Origin: Solwaraspora sp. WMMD1047
Lineage (GTDB): Bacteria > Actinomycetota > Actinomycetes > Mycobacteriales > Micromonosporaceae
Assembly (NCBI RefSeq): GCF_029626155.1
Contig: NZ_JARUBL010000001.1
Location: 4,382,501-4,446,500, forward strand
DNA: 64,000 bases
Reading direction: 5' to 3'
The notes under the pieces are model-generated. The model saw only the letters and a program-made list of their open reading frames with translations, did not search any database and was not told where the DNA came from. Positions 17,407-24,532 of this stretch are shown here, piece by piece. The stretch's first letter is position 1; every line of letters starts with the position of its first letter. Both the position numbers and the translations under genes were made by a program.

Positions 17407-18279
17407 ATGAGAACCCTTCGAAGCGGGTGGCTGGTGGGCGCACCCCTGATGTTGTTGGCCGCTGGCTGTGGGCAGCAGGGTGGCGATGCCGGTGCCCAGG
17501 ACGCCGAGTCGGCTGCGCTGTCGTACCCCGATGACGCCGTGGTGTTCCGGATGGACCACACCGGCGGCTTCGTCACGCCGGCGGTGGTGGCCACCCGGCT
17601 GCCGGCCGTCAGCGTCTACGGCGACGGGCGCGTGATCACCCAGGGGCCGACCACCCTGATCTTCCCCGGCCCGGCGCTGCCCAACCTCCAGGTCGGCACG
17701 ATCAGCGCGGCCGAGCTGGAGAACCTGGTCGTCCAGGCCCGCGCGGTCGGCGTCGGCAGCGCGAGCGACCTCGGCACACCCCCGGTAGCCGACGTGACGA
17801 CGACCCGGTTCACCGTGCGCGGCGACAAGGGCGTCGAAACCCTTGAGGTGTACGCCCTCAGCGAGGCCACCGCCGATTCCGGTCTGACCGCCGACCAGCA
17901 GGCGGCCCGGGAGAAGCTGCGCGAGTTCGCCGAGTCGCTGACCAGCGACTCCGGCCCGCTCGGCGGAGTGACCGGCGAGGAGTCGCGGCCGTACGTGCCG
18001 ACCGCGATCGCGGCGGTCGCCGAGCCGTGGGTCGCGGCCGGCGACGTCGGCGAGCAACCCGAGCTGACCTGGCCGGGACCAGAACTGCCCGGCGCCCCAC
18101 TCGGCAACGCGGATCTCGGGCTGGGCTGCGTGACGGTCACCGGCGACGAGGCGTCCAAGCTGCTCAGCGCGGCCGAGCAGGCGAACGCGGCAACCCCGTG
18201 GACCTCGGCCGGCAAGCGCTGGACGGTCACCCTGCGACCCCTGCTGCCCGACGAGACAGACTGCGCCGACCTCACCTGA
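17407..18279 (+). CDS. Lipoprotein of unknown function
   Basis: 290 residues from ATG 17407. The N-terminus is a lipoprotein signal (basic RTLRSGW, hydrophobic core, lipobox LMLLAAGC), so the mature protein should be anchored to the outer face of the membrane. The mature part has strand-rich segments ('VSVYGDGRVITQGPTTLIFP', 'ADVTTTRFTVRGDKGVETL') and two later cysteines (LGLGCVTV and ETDCADL) that may pair. I do not recognise an enzymatic family; similar lipoproteins are common in Micromonospora. A strong hairpin follows the stop. Confidence 0.75.
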   Translation: MRTLRSGWLVGAPLMLLAAGCGQQGGDAGAQDAESAALSYPDDAVVFRMDHTGGFVTPAVVATRLPAVSVYGDGRVITQGPTTLIFPGPALPNLQVGTISAAELENLVVQARAVGVGSASDLGTPPVADVTTTRFTVRGDKGVETLEVYALSEATADSGLTADQQAAREKLREFAESLTSDSGPLGGVTGEESRPYVPTAIAAVAEPWVAAGDVGEQPELTWPGPELPGAPLGNADLGLGCVTVTGDEASKLLSAAEQANAATPWTSAGKRWTVTLRPLLPDETDCADLT

Positions 18280-18299
18280 CGCACAGCCGTCGTCCGGCG

Positions 18300-18332
18300 C
18301 CGGGTCCTCACAGATCGTCGGGGAGGACCCGG
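18300..18332 (+). terminator. Terminator hairpin after the lipoprotein gene
   Basis: Perfect 10-bp stem CCGGGTCCTC / GAGGACCCGG around a 13-base loop, about 20 bases after the lipoprotein stop codon. It overlaps the 3' end of the truncated PIN frame on the other strand, so it can serve both directions. Confidence 0.6.
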
Positions 18333-18433
18333 AACGCCGACGTCTCGTCAAGAGCCCTACACGCGGCGGCGGGCTCAAGATCGCCGATGTTGAACGCGGC
18401 CACCAACCCGGAGGCGTCTCCGATAATGATCAT
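18308..18433 (-). pseudogene. Truncated PIN-domain (VapC-like) toxin fragment
   Basis: A 41-codon frame whose ATG (18433) overlaps the antitoxin stop codon by ATGA. It encodes 'MIIIGDASGLVAAFNIGDLE' and ends after 'LPDDL'. The start resembles VapC PIN toxins (consensus M-I-hydrophobic-D-x-S-x-L-V-A), but VapC is normally about 130 residues with three or four acidic catalytic residues; only the first part survives and the first Asp is displaced by one position. The frame runs into the terminator of the convergent lipoprotein gene, so the rest appears deleted and the fragment should be inactive. Confidence 0.6.
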
Positions 18434-18669
18434 GCAGCGGGGCCGTACTTGTGATCCTCTGCCACCGCCGCATCATTGTCGCTTACCGGCCCGCCGAACC
18501 CGATCTCAGGTACGTCCCAGTCCCCCGACCAGCGCCGCGCTCGCAGCGCCGCGATGTGGAACGCCTCCCGGAAGAACTCCGACTCCGGACGCCCCTGCCT
18601 CGCAGCAGCCTCCTTGATGACCCTCAGATCATCTTCATCGACCATCACTGTCGTCTTCTTCAACGCCAT
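18430..18669 (-). CDS. Ribbon-helix-helix antitoxin (VapB/CopG-like)
   Basis: 79 residues from ATG 18669. The N-terminus 'MALKKTTVMVDEDDLRVIKE' followed by 'AAARQGRPESEFFREAFHIA' is a ribbon-helix-helix DNA-binding domain: one beta strand and two helices. The C-terminal part (RRWSGDWDVPEIGFGG) resembles the toxin-wrapping tail of VapB antitoxins. The stop codon overlaps the start of the truncated PIN frame, the usual antitoxin-toxin arrangement. With the toxin broken, it may survive as an orphan repressor or as protection against related toxins. Confidence 0.75.
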   Translation of the reverse strand: MALKKTTVMVDEDDLRVIKEAAARQGRPESEFFREAFHIAALRARRWSGDWDVPEIGFGGPVSDNDAAVAEDHKYGPAA

Positions 18670-18697
18670 GTGGTTATGTTGCCTCAACCAGCTGTTA

Positions 18698-18714
18698 GGC
18701 GCGGACCCCGCGCC
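18698..18714 (-). terminator. Small GC hairpin downstream of the WYL regulator gene
   Basis: Perfect 7-bp stem GGCGCGG / CCGCGCC with an ACC loop, between the WYL gene stop (18800) and the antitoxin start. It may end the WYL transcript, though it is short. Confidence 0.3.
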
Positions 18715-18799
18715 ACCGACCGTGCGGTTCTCGTTGTCGACAAGCCGGTGCCGTCGCGCGCCAGCCGTCAGGCTAATCGTGTGGCAGCCCTGCAGGCGG

Positions 18800-19768
18800 T
18801 CAGGTGTCGGGGGCCGCTGCGCGAGTGATCCGGGTGCCGAGCCTGCGCAGGTGGTCGACCAGTTCGACTGGCTCGTGGACGGTGAAGTCACAGCCGAGCA
18901 GGGTCAGCCGGACGGCGAGCCAGTCGACGGTGTCCTCCGGGCTGTGCCACCGACAGGATTCGTCGTCGACGGGCAGCAGGTCGCCGGCGTGGTCGCCCAG
19001 TCGGGCTGCTGCCTGCGCTGCCGGCAGGGCGAGCGTCACCACTGCCCGGTAGACCGGTGCCAGGTCGTAGAGTCCGGCGGTGACGAACGCCGCCGGGTCG
19101 TCGGCTGGTGGGTGGCGCGGCGGTACCCGCGTACCGGTGTGCTGGGCGTTTGTGATGCGGTCGATGCGGAAGGTTCGCCAGTCGGCGCGCTCGCTGTCAT
19201 AGGCGAGCAGATACCAGCGACGGCCGACGACGACCAGCCGGTGCGGCTCGGCGAGACGCCGGGTGGTGTTGCCGTCGTGGTTGCGGTAGTCGAACCGGAC
19301 CCGTTCGTTGGCCGAGGACGCCGCCGCGAGGACAGTCAACTGGGCGGGGTCGACAAGCGAGGCCGTCGCTGGAAGCGTCGGCAGTGTGGTCGCCGCGACG
19401 GCGCTGACGCGGCGGCCCAGCCGTGACGGCAGCACCTGCTGGAGCTTGGCCAGAGCTCGCACGGACGCCTCGGCGATGCCGGCGACCGGCTGCCGCGCCG
19501 CCGCGCGCAGACCGACGGCGATGGCCACGGCCTCCTCATCGTCTAGCAGCAGCGGTGGCATCGCCTTGCCCGCCACGAGCCGGTACCCGCCGCGGGCGCC
19601 CATGGTGGCCTGGACCGGGTAGCCCAGGTCCCGCAGCCGATCGACGTCGCGGCGCACGGTGCGCGGGGTGACCTGCAGCCGGTCGGCGAGTTCGCTGCCC
19701 GGCCATTCCCGGGGCGTCTGGAGCAGGGACAGCAGTCGCAGCAGGCGAGCCGACGTGTCACTCACCAT
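18800..19768 (-). CDS. YafY-family transcriptional regulator (HTH_11 + WYL)
   Basis: 322 residues. The N-terminal winged helix is seen in 'ELADRLQVTPRTVRRDVDRL' followed by 'GYPVQATMGARGGYRL'. The WYL domain spans about 135-310, with 'RVRFDYRNHDGNTTRRLAEP' and 'GRRWYLLAYDSERADWRTFR', where W-Y-L and the following arginines form the expected ligand pocket. Such proteins respond to nucleic-acid or small-molecule signals. It is divergent from the VOC gene with about 100 bases between the starts, so it probably controls that gene. Confidence 0.88.
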   Translation of the reverse strand: MVSDTSARLLRLLSLLQTPREWPGSELADRLQVTPRTVRRDVDRLRDLGYPVQATMGARGGYRLVAGKAMPPLLLDDEEAVAIAVGLRAAARQPVAGIAEASVRALAKLQQVLPSRLGRRVSAVAATTLPTLPATASLVDPAQLTVLAAASSANERVRFDYRNHDGNTTRRLAEPHRLVVVGRRWYLLAYDSERADWRTFRIDRITNAQHTGTRVPPRHPPADDPAAFVTAGLYDLAPVYRAVVTLALPAAQAAARLGDHAGDLLPVDDESCRWHSPEDTVDWLAVRLTLLGCDFTVHEPVELVDHLRRLGTRITRAAAPDT

Positions 19769-19867
19769 GCCATGGTGCCTCGCGATCTAGGACCGAAGCT
19801 GACCTACATGGGCTCTAGCGTTGTCTCTGGCAGTGCACAAGACGGTGCACCGGAAACAAGGAGCTGA

Positions 19868-20344
19868 ATGATGAAGGTCGTGCCCGACGGCTACCACACC
19901 GTGACCCCGTGGATGATCTCTCCCGGAACCACCGCACAGTTGATCGACTTTGTGGTGGACGTCTTCGACGCCACGGAGCTGGCCCGGATGGACGTGGGTG
20001 GGGTGATCGGCCATGCCGAGGTCCGCATCGGGGACTCGGTCGTCATGATGTTCGACAAGCCAGACTGGCCGCAGACACCGGCCTTCCTTCGCCTGTACGT
20101 CGCCGACGACGCCGAGGTGCTGCGGCGGGCCCTCGAACGCGGCGCGATACTCGTCACCGAACCGACCGAGCTCTTCTGGGGCGACCGGGTCAGCCGTTTC
20201 CGCGACCCGGTCGGCCACCTGTGGTGGATCCACCAGCGGGTGGCCGAACCGACCGGAGAAGAGCTGAATCAGCGGCTCAACAACCCCGAGTTCGTCAAGG
20301 CGATGGAGTACGTCCAGGGTGCCAAGTTCCTCCCCGACCGCTGA
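19868..20344 (+). CDS. VOC-family (PhnB/glyoxalase-like) protein
   Basis: 158 residues; AAGGAG lies just upstream of ATG 19868 (a second ATG follows at once). The paired beta-alpha-beta-beta-beta modules of the vicinal oxygen chelate fold are visible: 'DGYHTVTPWMISPGTTAQLI' opens module one and 'ELFWGDRVSRFRDPVGHLWW' closes module two, with the D-P-x-G-H-x-W motif typical of PhnB-like proteins. It probably binds a small molecule or metal; no specific substrate can be named. A WYL regulator is divergent from it. Confidence 0.85.
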   Translation: MMKVVPDGYHTVTPWMISPGTTAQLIDFVVDVFDATELARMDVGGVIGHAEVRIGDSVVMMFDKPDWPQTPAFLRLYVADDAEVLRRALERGAILVTEPTELFWGDRVSRFRDPVGHLWWIHQRVAEPTGEELNQRLNNPEFVKAMEYVQGAKFLPDR

Positions 20345-20443
20345 CACCTCCCGCACCACCGGACACGCGCCGCCGTCGACGGACCCCGACGCGGTTGGTT
20401 GGGGTGCGCCGGCCGAGTCCAGGAACTGTCGCTGTACGGTCCG

Positions 20444-21103
20444 TCAGTCGTACCGGTATTTCAGCGCGTCGGCCTCCGACTGTTCGATGTCGGCGATCGT
20501 CAGGTCCGGTATCCGCAGCTGGGCCAGGGTCACCTCGGCCGAGGTCGGCTGGGCGTCCGCCGGCAACCACTGCTCCGGCTTCCACACCCCGCCGCGCAGA
20601 AACGCCTTGGGACAGTGCGGGTAGACCTCGTCGATCCCCAGCACCAGCGCACTTGCCGGCGGCTTACCCACGGCGGTCAGCTGCGACAGCAGCTCGGGGC
20701 GGGTGGAGACGCAGGCCCGACCGTTGACCCGCAGCGTGGTGGGACGCCCCGGGATGACGAACATCAGTCCGGCCCGTCCGGTCGCGATGACGTTCTGCCA
20801 CGTGTCCAGGCGCTTGTTGCCGGTCGCGTCCGGAACCGCCACCGTCCTGTCGTCCAGGACGGCGACGAACCCGGCCGGGCCACCGCGCGGGGAGACGTCG
20901 CAGTTGCCCTTGGCGTCAACGCTGGCGACCAGGACCAGCGACGAACAGCCGATCAGCCGCCGGGTCTGCTCGGTGAGCTCGGTCATCTGCTTCCGCACCG
21001 CCGCTTCGCCGGGCAGGTCATAGACCCGGCGCAACTCCTCCAGATCGGTCACCGCGTCGATCCGCAGCGAGTCGAAGGCACCAGCGGCAAGGCCTGACGT
21101 CAT
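20444..21103 (-). CDS. PPOX-type FMN-dependent flavoprotein (MSMEG_1061/DR_2398-like)
   Basis: 219 residues from ATG 21103. The split-barrel FMN fold is supported by 'LVLVASVDAKGNCDVSPRGG', 'TVAVPDATGNKRLDTWQNVI' and 'GLMFVIPGRPTTLRVNGRAC', the usual pyridoxamine-phosphate-oxidase-like order. The late 'VYPHCPKAFLRGGVWKPEQW' motif is characteristic of the MSMEG_1061/DR_2398 branch. Substrate unknown; these flavoproteins usually reduce or bind small molecules. Convergent with the VOC gene. Confidence 0.82.
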   Translation of the reverse strand: MTSGLAAGAFDSLRIDAVTDLEELRRVYDLPGEAAVRKQMTELTEQTRRLIGCSSLVLVASVDAKGNCDVSPRGGPAGFVAVLDDRTVAVPDATGNKRLDTWQNVIATGRAGLMFVIPGRPTTLRVNGRACVSTRPELLSQLTAVGKPPASALVLGIDEVYPHCPKAFLRGGVWKPEQWLPADAQPTSAEVTLAQLRIPDLTIADIEQSEADALKYRYD

Positions 21104-21157
21104 GTCGCCGACCCTAACGAACCGATCTGGCACCCGCGATGCCATTCCTGCGCGCCG

Positions 21158-21640
21158 TCAACGGTTGGCGCCGCAGGCCGAGCCGACCACCAGGAAGGTG
21201 TTGTCGGGCCAGGTGTAGTCGTCGGCGTCGCCTGGCCGGGCGGGCCGGAGGAAGACGATCCGCACCTGGCGGGGCCACCAGCGGGTCGGCTCCGACCAGG
21301 TGCACTGGATGCGCCGCTCGCCCGTGTCGGCGCAGTCCCCCGCCTGTTCCCAGTCGCCGAGCTGGTCGGCGACGCTGGACCGAAGCTGGTCCCACGAGGT
21401 GGTGGGCGGCATGGCGTAGGTCTCGACCTCGGGATCGCCGCGGCCGTTGCGCAGATCGATGCTGACCTCGGACGCGCGGTTGTCGACGACCGCGGTGTAC
21501 TCGCCCTCGGGCAGCACGGTCGACGAACCCGCCGGCGCCGCGACGGGAACCGGCTCGCCGGCCGCCATCCAACGCGCCCCGGCCACCGCCACCGCACCCA
21601 ACACCAGGATCGTCCCGGCTACCGCAAGAAAGGCCCGCAC
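21158..21640 (-). CDS. Membrane-anchored or secreted hypothetical protein
   Basis: 160 residues with one N-terminal hydrophobic helix (AFLAVAGTILVLGAVAVAGA) serving as signal anchor, then an extracytoplasmic domain. Tryptophan-rich strands (CTWSEPTRWWPRQVRIVFL) and three cysteines (GDCADTG, IQCTW, GSACGAN) suggest a disulfide-stabilised small fold. It lies about 55 bases upstream of the PPOX gene on the same strand and may be cotranscribed. I do not recognise the family. Confidence 0.65.
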   Translation of the reverse strand: MRAFLAVAGTILVLGAVAVAGARWMAAGEPVPVAAPAGSSTVLPEGEYTAVVDNRASEVSIDLRNGRGDPEVETYAMPPTTSWDQLRSSVADQLGDWEQAGDCADTGERRIQCTWSEPTRWWPRQVRIVFLRPARPGDADDYTWPDNTFLVVGSACGANR

Positions 21641-21816
21641 AGCCGGAGTCTATGAACCCGGGACCAGCCGGGCGAGCCAGCATGATCCGATCGGTCCCGG
21701 CCAGTGCTGCTGAGTCCTCCAGGCCGGCCGGGCTGGTCGTCCGTGCCTGGATGAGCTCGGATCTCGGCCCGCGTTCCGGGTGCTTGTATATGCGGGGTGC
21801 TTGTACTCGGTGTCGC

Positions 21817-22104
21817 CTACGCTGCCCAACCATGTTTTCTGAGCACCAGGTCGACGGCCTCGCGGAGCAAGTCGGTTCGAGTGAGGTGGTCGCGCTGGCC
21901 AAGCTGGTCGAGCGCGTCGAGCTTGCTGATCTCGAGCCGGAATGCGGTCAGCTTCGTCGTCGGTTCATCGGCTGGCCGGGTTGGCGGCACCGTCTTGGTG
22001 CCATGAGTCAGAACCATGGCCGCAAATGTCTCCGGATCAGTCCGGGACAGCGCGATGAACTCCTCGGTGCTCAGCTCAGCAGGGTCGGGGACGGTCATGC
22101 TCAT
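21817..22104 (-). CDS. Antitoxin-like protein (probable RHH DNA-binding)
   Basis: 95 residues. The N-terminal half (PDPAELSTEEFIALSRTDPE) resembles antitoxin regions that neutralise a partner. The C-terminal half 'LTAFRLEISKLDALDQLGQR' followed by 'DHLTRTDLLREAVDLVLRKH' is a ribbon-helix-helix-type DNA-binding module. Its ATG overlaps the stop of a small upstream frame by ATGA, implying translational coupling. The order (small partner first, DNA-binding protein second) fits a toxin-antitoxin pair, but the partner is not a recognised toxin. Confidence 0.6.
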   Translation of the reverse strand: MSMTVPDPAELSTEEFIALSRTDPETFAAMVLTHGTKTVPPTRPADEPTTKLTAFRLEISKLDALDQLGQRDHLTRTDLLREAVDLVLRKHGWAA

Positions 22105-22271
22105 GACAACTCCTTCCAGAAGTGCTCATGCTGCGACGGTGGCAGCCAGTAAACCTCCGTGATCCGCCAGAGGGTGCTTGTTTTGTCCCTGCGGATCAGC
22201 AGCAGGACGACAAGACCGGGTTCGATCATCCCGATGACAGCCTTCAACTCGTCGCCCTTGGGCAGCGACAC
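22101..22271 (-). CDS. Small coupled ORF upstream of the antitoxin-like gene (5' end uncertain)
   Basis: The first in-frame start is GTG 22271, giving 56 residues (VSLPKGDELKAVIGMIEPGL onward, ending FWKELS). Coding-like sequence continues upstream in the same frame (HLACGRPTAIDAYYSPTQ) to near the LysR stop, but no ATG, GTG or TTG occurs there and no Shine-Dalgarno is visible. Either the gene is short or its 5' end was lost. The composition (VVLLLIRRDKTSTLWRITEV, then YWLPPSQHEH) is protein-like, and the stop overlaps the downstream ATG. It may be the toxin half, or its remnant, of a pair. Confidence 0.5.
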   Translation of the reverse strand: MSLPKGDELKAVIGMIEPGLVVLLLIRRDKTSTLWRITEVYWLPPSQHEHFWKELS

Positions 22272-22356
22272 CTGCGTGGGGCTGTAGTAGGCATCGATGG
22301 CTGTCGGACGGCCGCAAGCAAGGTGACGACCGGCGCGCGGACGAGTCTTGACGATT

Positions 22357-23205
22357 CTAGTGAAGCTGGGTGGCAGTGCGGACGAGGCCGGCGACGGCGC
22401 GGGAGCGGCTGTGCGGGGGCCAGGCGAGGACGGTGGTGACGTGCGGCGCGTCGGTGAGCGGGACGGCGGCGTGCGCGTTCCACAGCCACGATCGGGAGGA
22501 CGCGCAGAGGACGGCCGAGGTGCGTCCGAGGGCGATCAGCTGGGCGAGCTGCGACAGGTCGTGGATCTCGGGGCCGGGGCCGGGTTCGTAGCTGCCGTCC
22601 TGACCGGGCCAGCGGGCCACCGGCAGATCCGGCAGGCCGCTGATGTCGGCCATGGTCAGCGCGTCACGCGCGGCGAGCGGATGTCCGGCGGGCAGGATGG
22701 CGACCTGCTGCTCGGTCAGCAGATCCTCGGTGTCGAAGCCGGCGAGGGCGTCGAACGGCCGCTGCATGAGCGCCACGTCGGCGCGGCCGTCACGCAGCAT
22801 CCGCGCCTGGTCGCCCATGCCGCACAGCAGCACCTCGATCTCGGCCGCGTCCTGCTCGGCGGCGTGCGCGTCGAGCAGCTTCCGCAGCAGCTCGTGGTTT
22901 GCGCCGGCCTTCGTCGCCAGCGTCAGGCGGCCCGTCGCGGCGGAGCCGGCGCGGCGGGTGCGGCGGGCGGCGGCGGTGCTCGCGTCGAGGATGGCGCGGG
23001 CCTCGTCGAGCAGTGTCTGGCCGGCGCCGGTGAGGGCGACGCCGCGGCGGTCGCGTTCGAGCAGGGTGACCCCGAGGCGTCGTTCGAGCTGCTGGATCGC
23101 CCGGGACAGCGGCGGCTGGGCGATGCCGAGCCGCTCGGCCGCCCGGCTGAAGTGCAGCTCCTCGGCGACCGCGACGAAGTACCTCAGCTCGCGGGTCTCC
23201 AGCAT
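22357..23205 (-). CDS. LysR-family transcriptional regulator
   Basis: 282 residues from ATG 23205. The N-terminal LysR helix-turn-helix is canonical: 'LRYFVAVAEELHFSRAAERL' followed by 'GIAQPPLSRAIQQLERRLGV'. The periplasmic-binding-like effector domain follows (about 90-282; 'LPAGHPLAARDALTMADISG'). It is divergent from the SDR gene 100 bases away, and a T-N11-A dyad lies between them, so it most likely regulates that oxidoreductase and itself. Confidence 0.92.
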   Translation of the reverse strand: MLETRELRYFVAVAEELHFSRAAERLGIAQPPLSRAIQQLERRLGVTLLERDRRGVALTGAGQTLLDEARAILDASTAAARRTRRAGSAATGRLTLATKAGANHELLRKLLDAHAAEQDAAEIEVLLCGMGDQARMLRDGRADVALMQRPFDALAGFDTEDLLTEQQVAILPAGHPLAARDALTMADISGLPDLPVARWPGQDGSYEPGPGPEIHDLSQLAQLIALGRTSAVLCASSRSWLWNAHAAVPLTDAPHVTTVLAWPPHSRSRAVAGLVRTATQLH

Positions 23206-23231
23206 CTCCACCCCAGCCACGATAGCGCGGT

Positions 23232-23248
23232 GATACCGGCCGGGTATC
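23232..23248. promoter_or_regulatory. LysR-type operator (T-N11-A dyad)
   Basis: GATACCGGCCGGGTATC is an inverted repeat (GATACC / GGTATC, 5-base spacer) containing T-N11-A from 23234 to 23246, the classical LysR box. It lies 27 bases upstream of the LysR start and 57 bases upstream of the SDR start. Confidence 0.6.
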
Positions 23249-23304
23249 GCAGCGCACCCAACTGGTGTAACGGGGCCGCCGGCCGGCGAGCCACCATCGG
23301 CGTC

Positions 23305-24039
23305 ATGAGCGACAAGCAGACCGCGCTGGTTACCGGCGCGAACAAGGGACTTGGGTACGAGATCGCGGCCGGGCTGGGCGCCCTCGGCTACCGGGTGGCG
23401 GTGGGAGCCCGCGACAAGGCCCGCGGCGAGGCGGCCGTCAAGACGCTGTACGCCGCCGGAGCTGACGCGTTCGTGGTCCCGCTGGACGTCACGAGCGACC
23501 GCAGTGTCACCGAGGCCGCGGAACTGATCGAGCGGCAGGGCGGCCGGCTGGACGTGCTGGTCAACAACGCCGGCATCTCCGGGCCGACCGGACCGGGCTG
23601 GGCACAGGACCCGACCACCCTCGACCTCGACGTCGTCCGCGCCGTCGTGGACACCAACGTCTACGGCGTAATCCGGGTGACGAACGCGATGCTGCCGCTG
23701 TTGCGGCGCTCGGCCTCCCCCCGCATCGTCAACATCTCCAGCAGCGTCGGCTCGGTGACCTGGCAGGCGGACCCGGACGTCAACGTCGGGCCGATCATGG
23801 CGGCCTACTCGCCGACGAAGTCGTACCTCAATGCCGTCACCGTGCACTACGCCCGACAGCTCGCGGGCACCGGCATCCTCATCAACGCCGCCTGCCCGGG
23901 CCTGGTCGCGACCGACTTCACCGGCCGCCAGGGGCGGCCCGCCCGGGAGGCGGCGGCGGTCGCGATCCGACTCGCCACACTGCCCGACGGCGGCCCGACC
24001 GGGTCGTTCTACAACGACGACGGCGTGATCCCCTGGTGA
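23305..24039 (+). CDS. Short-chain dehydrogenase/reductase
   Basis: 244 residues from ATG 23305. Cofactor motif 'ALVTGANKGLGYEIAAGLG' (TGxxxGxG), 'LDVLVNNAGISG' (NNAG), catalytic Ser in 'IVNISSSVGS' and Y-x-x-x-K in 'AAYSPTKSYLNAV' make a complete classical SDR active site. The arginine in 'YRVAVGARDKARG' suggests NADPH preference. It is divergent from a LysR regulator; substrate unknown. Confidence 0.9.
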   Translation: MSDKQTALVTGANKGLGYEIAAGLGALGYRVAVGARDKARGEAAVKTLYAAGADAFVVPLDVTSDRSVTEAAELIERQGGRLDVLVNNAGISGPTGPGWAQDPTTLDLDVVRAVVDTNVYGVIRVTNAMLPLLRRSASPRIVNISSSVGSVTWQADPDVNVGPIMAAYSPTKSYLNAVTVHYARQLAGTGILINAACPGLVATDFTGRQGRPAREAAAVAIRLATLPDGGPTGSFYNDDGVIPW

Positions 24040-24045
24040 CCGGAG

Positions 24046-24471
24046 CTAGCCGAACGGCGGCCGGGTGTCGATCTCCATCCAACGCTCGGGATACCCGAGC
24101 GGCGCGAACCCGGCCTTCGCGTACACCTCGTGCGCGTCGAGGGTGGCCAGCACCACCCGCTTGATGCCGTGGCGCTGGGCCCACTCGACGGACCAGGCAG
24201 CGAGCCTGGTGCCCAGCCCACGGCCCCGGTGGTCACGGTCGACGTACACGTCGCAGAGCCAGACGAAGGTCGCCCGGTCCGACACGACGCGGGCCACCGC
24301 GACCTGCCGCCCGTCCGGGGCGTAGAGCCCCACCGGGACGGAACCGGCGAACGACCGCTCGACCACCTCCCGGGTCCGGCCCCTGGCCCAGTAGGCGTCG
24401 GTGCCGATCCAGTGGGCGACCCGCTCCATGTCGAGCTCGGTCGGATCTTCACTCAGCCGGTAGTCACTCAC
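24046..24471 (-). CDS. GNAT-family N-acetyltransferase
   Basis: 141 residues. The acetyl-CoA pyrophosphate-binding motif A is 'DVYVDRDHRGRGLGTRLAAW' (R-G-x-G-L-G type) and motif B follows ('VEWAQRHGIKRVVLATLDAH', 'YAKAGFAPLGYPERWME'). This is the small single-domain type that acetylates a small molecule or a protein N-terminus. Convergent with the SDR gene with 6 bases between the stops. Confidence 0.88.
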   Translation of the reverse strand: MSDYRLSEDPTELDMERVAHWIGTDAYWARGRTREVVERSFAGSVPVGLYAPDGRQVAVARVVSDRATFVWLCDVYVDRDHRGRGLGTRLAAWSVEWAQRHGIKRVVLATLDAHEVYAKAGFAPLGYPERWMEIDTRPPFG

Positions 24472-24532
24472 CGACCCATCATCGCGACGAGGGACACCCC
24501 CGGCAAAGATCCAATCGGGGGCCGGTGGCGGG

